A stretch of 6,552 nt of DNA from JAAZFF01 sp964405775 (GTDB taxonomy: Bacteria; Verrucomicrobiota; Kiritimatiellia; RFP12; UBA3636), in contig CAYOPG010000103.1 in the NCBI GenBank assembly GCA_964405775.1, positions 1 to 6,552 on the forward strand, written 5' to 3'. Position 1 is the first letter of the stretch. Every line of letters begins with the position of its first letter. Of this stretch, positions 6,517 to 6,552 are shown piece after piece. The translations under genes were made by a program, and so were the position numbers. The notes below the pieces were generated by a model. That model searched no databases. It was not told the origin of the DNA and worked only from the letters and a program-made list of their open reading frames with translations.

Positions 6517-6552
6517 TTTTATTTTAAAATCGCGAGGACATACAAGTCGGAC

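Larger units (their letters stand above)
6120..6552. other. AT-rich gene-free region upstream of dnaA; possible origin or regulatory DNA
   Basis: I find no credible gene in these 433 bp. GC content is about 25-30 percent over most of 6301-6530, far below the coding regions. It has T-runs at 6302-6307, 6311-6316 and 6347-6353. DnaA-box-like 9-mers are TTATGAACA (6278-6286), TTGTCAACA (6289-6297), TTATCAACG (6482-6490) and, on the minus strand, ATATCCACG (6233-6225). None matches TTATCCACA exactly. Other short palindromes are CACGTG (6223-6228), TTGTACAA (6315-6322), CAAAGCTTTG (6392-6401) and ATTTTAAAAT (6521-6530). The position beside dnaA and the AT-richness suit an origin, but the weak boxes leave it unproven. 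Confidence 0.35.

Noticed and set aside
6120..6552. tRNA, small RNA, CRISPR or insertion sequence in the gene-free region
   Set aside because: I see no cloverleaf, no regularly spaced repeats, no transposase fragment and no terminal repeats with target duplication.

Overview
The window looks like ordinary chromosome of a bacterium that runs a V/A-type rotary ATPase. Three lines of evidence point to the Planctomycetes-Verrucomicrobia-Chlamydiae assemblage (Verrucomicrobia, Lentisphaerae or Kiritimatiellae), with Bacteroidetes or spirochaete relatives as alternatives. These are the order V-ATPase subunit E, DUF2764 protein, V-ATPase subunit A; the style of the A subunit; and mid-range GC coding sequence next to strongly AT-rich intergenic DNA. 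The lineage is an inference, because no rRNA or other marker is present.

Layout: (1) 1-147 is a leader with two overlapping sigma70-like promoter candidates and a strong Shine-Dalgarno. (2) 148-3069, plus strand, is the 5' half of a V-type ATPase operon: atpE, a DUF2764 gene overlapping it by 4 bp, and atpA. (3) The 124-bp gap at 3070-3193 holds several short perfect palindromes, one of them 5 bp before the next start codon. (4) 3194-4672, plus strand, is a sodium:solute symporter. (5) 4683-6119, minus strand, is dnaA, convergent with the symporter and separated from it by only 10 bp. (6) 6120-6552 is 433 bp of gene-free, AT-rich DNA upstream of dnaA. It carries a 10-bp inverted repeat that could form a hairpin in the dnaA leader, A/T tracts, degenerate DnaA-box-like sites and a perfect 16-bp palindrome near the right edge. 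It is a reasonable but unproven candidate for dnaA autoregulation or an origin.

How the genes fit together: AtpE (peripheral stalk) and AtpA (catalytic subunit) belong to the membrane rotary ATPase that links ATP to H+ or Na+ movement. The symporter would use a Na+ gradient to import a solute, so a bioenergetic link is possible but not shown. DnaA is the replication initiator and is unrelated in function. The remaining ATPase subunits (B, D, I, K) do not follow atpA here, so the complex must be encoded in more than one place or be incomplete. I found no convincing undescribed system. The observations most worth checking are the interrupted V-ATPase operon and the structured non-coding DNA around dnaA and the symporter.
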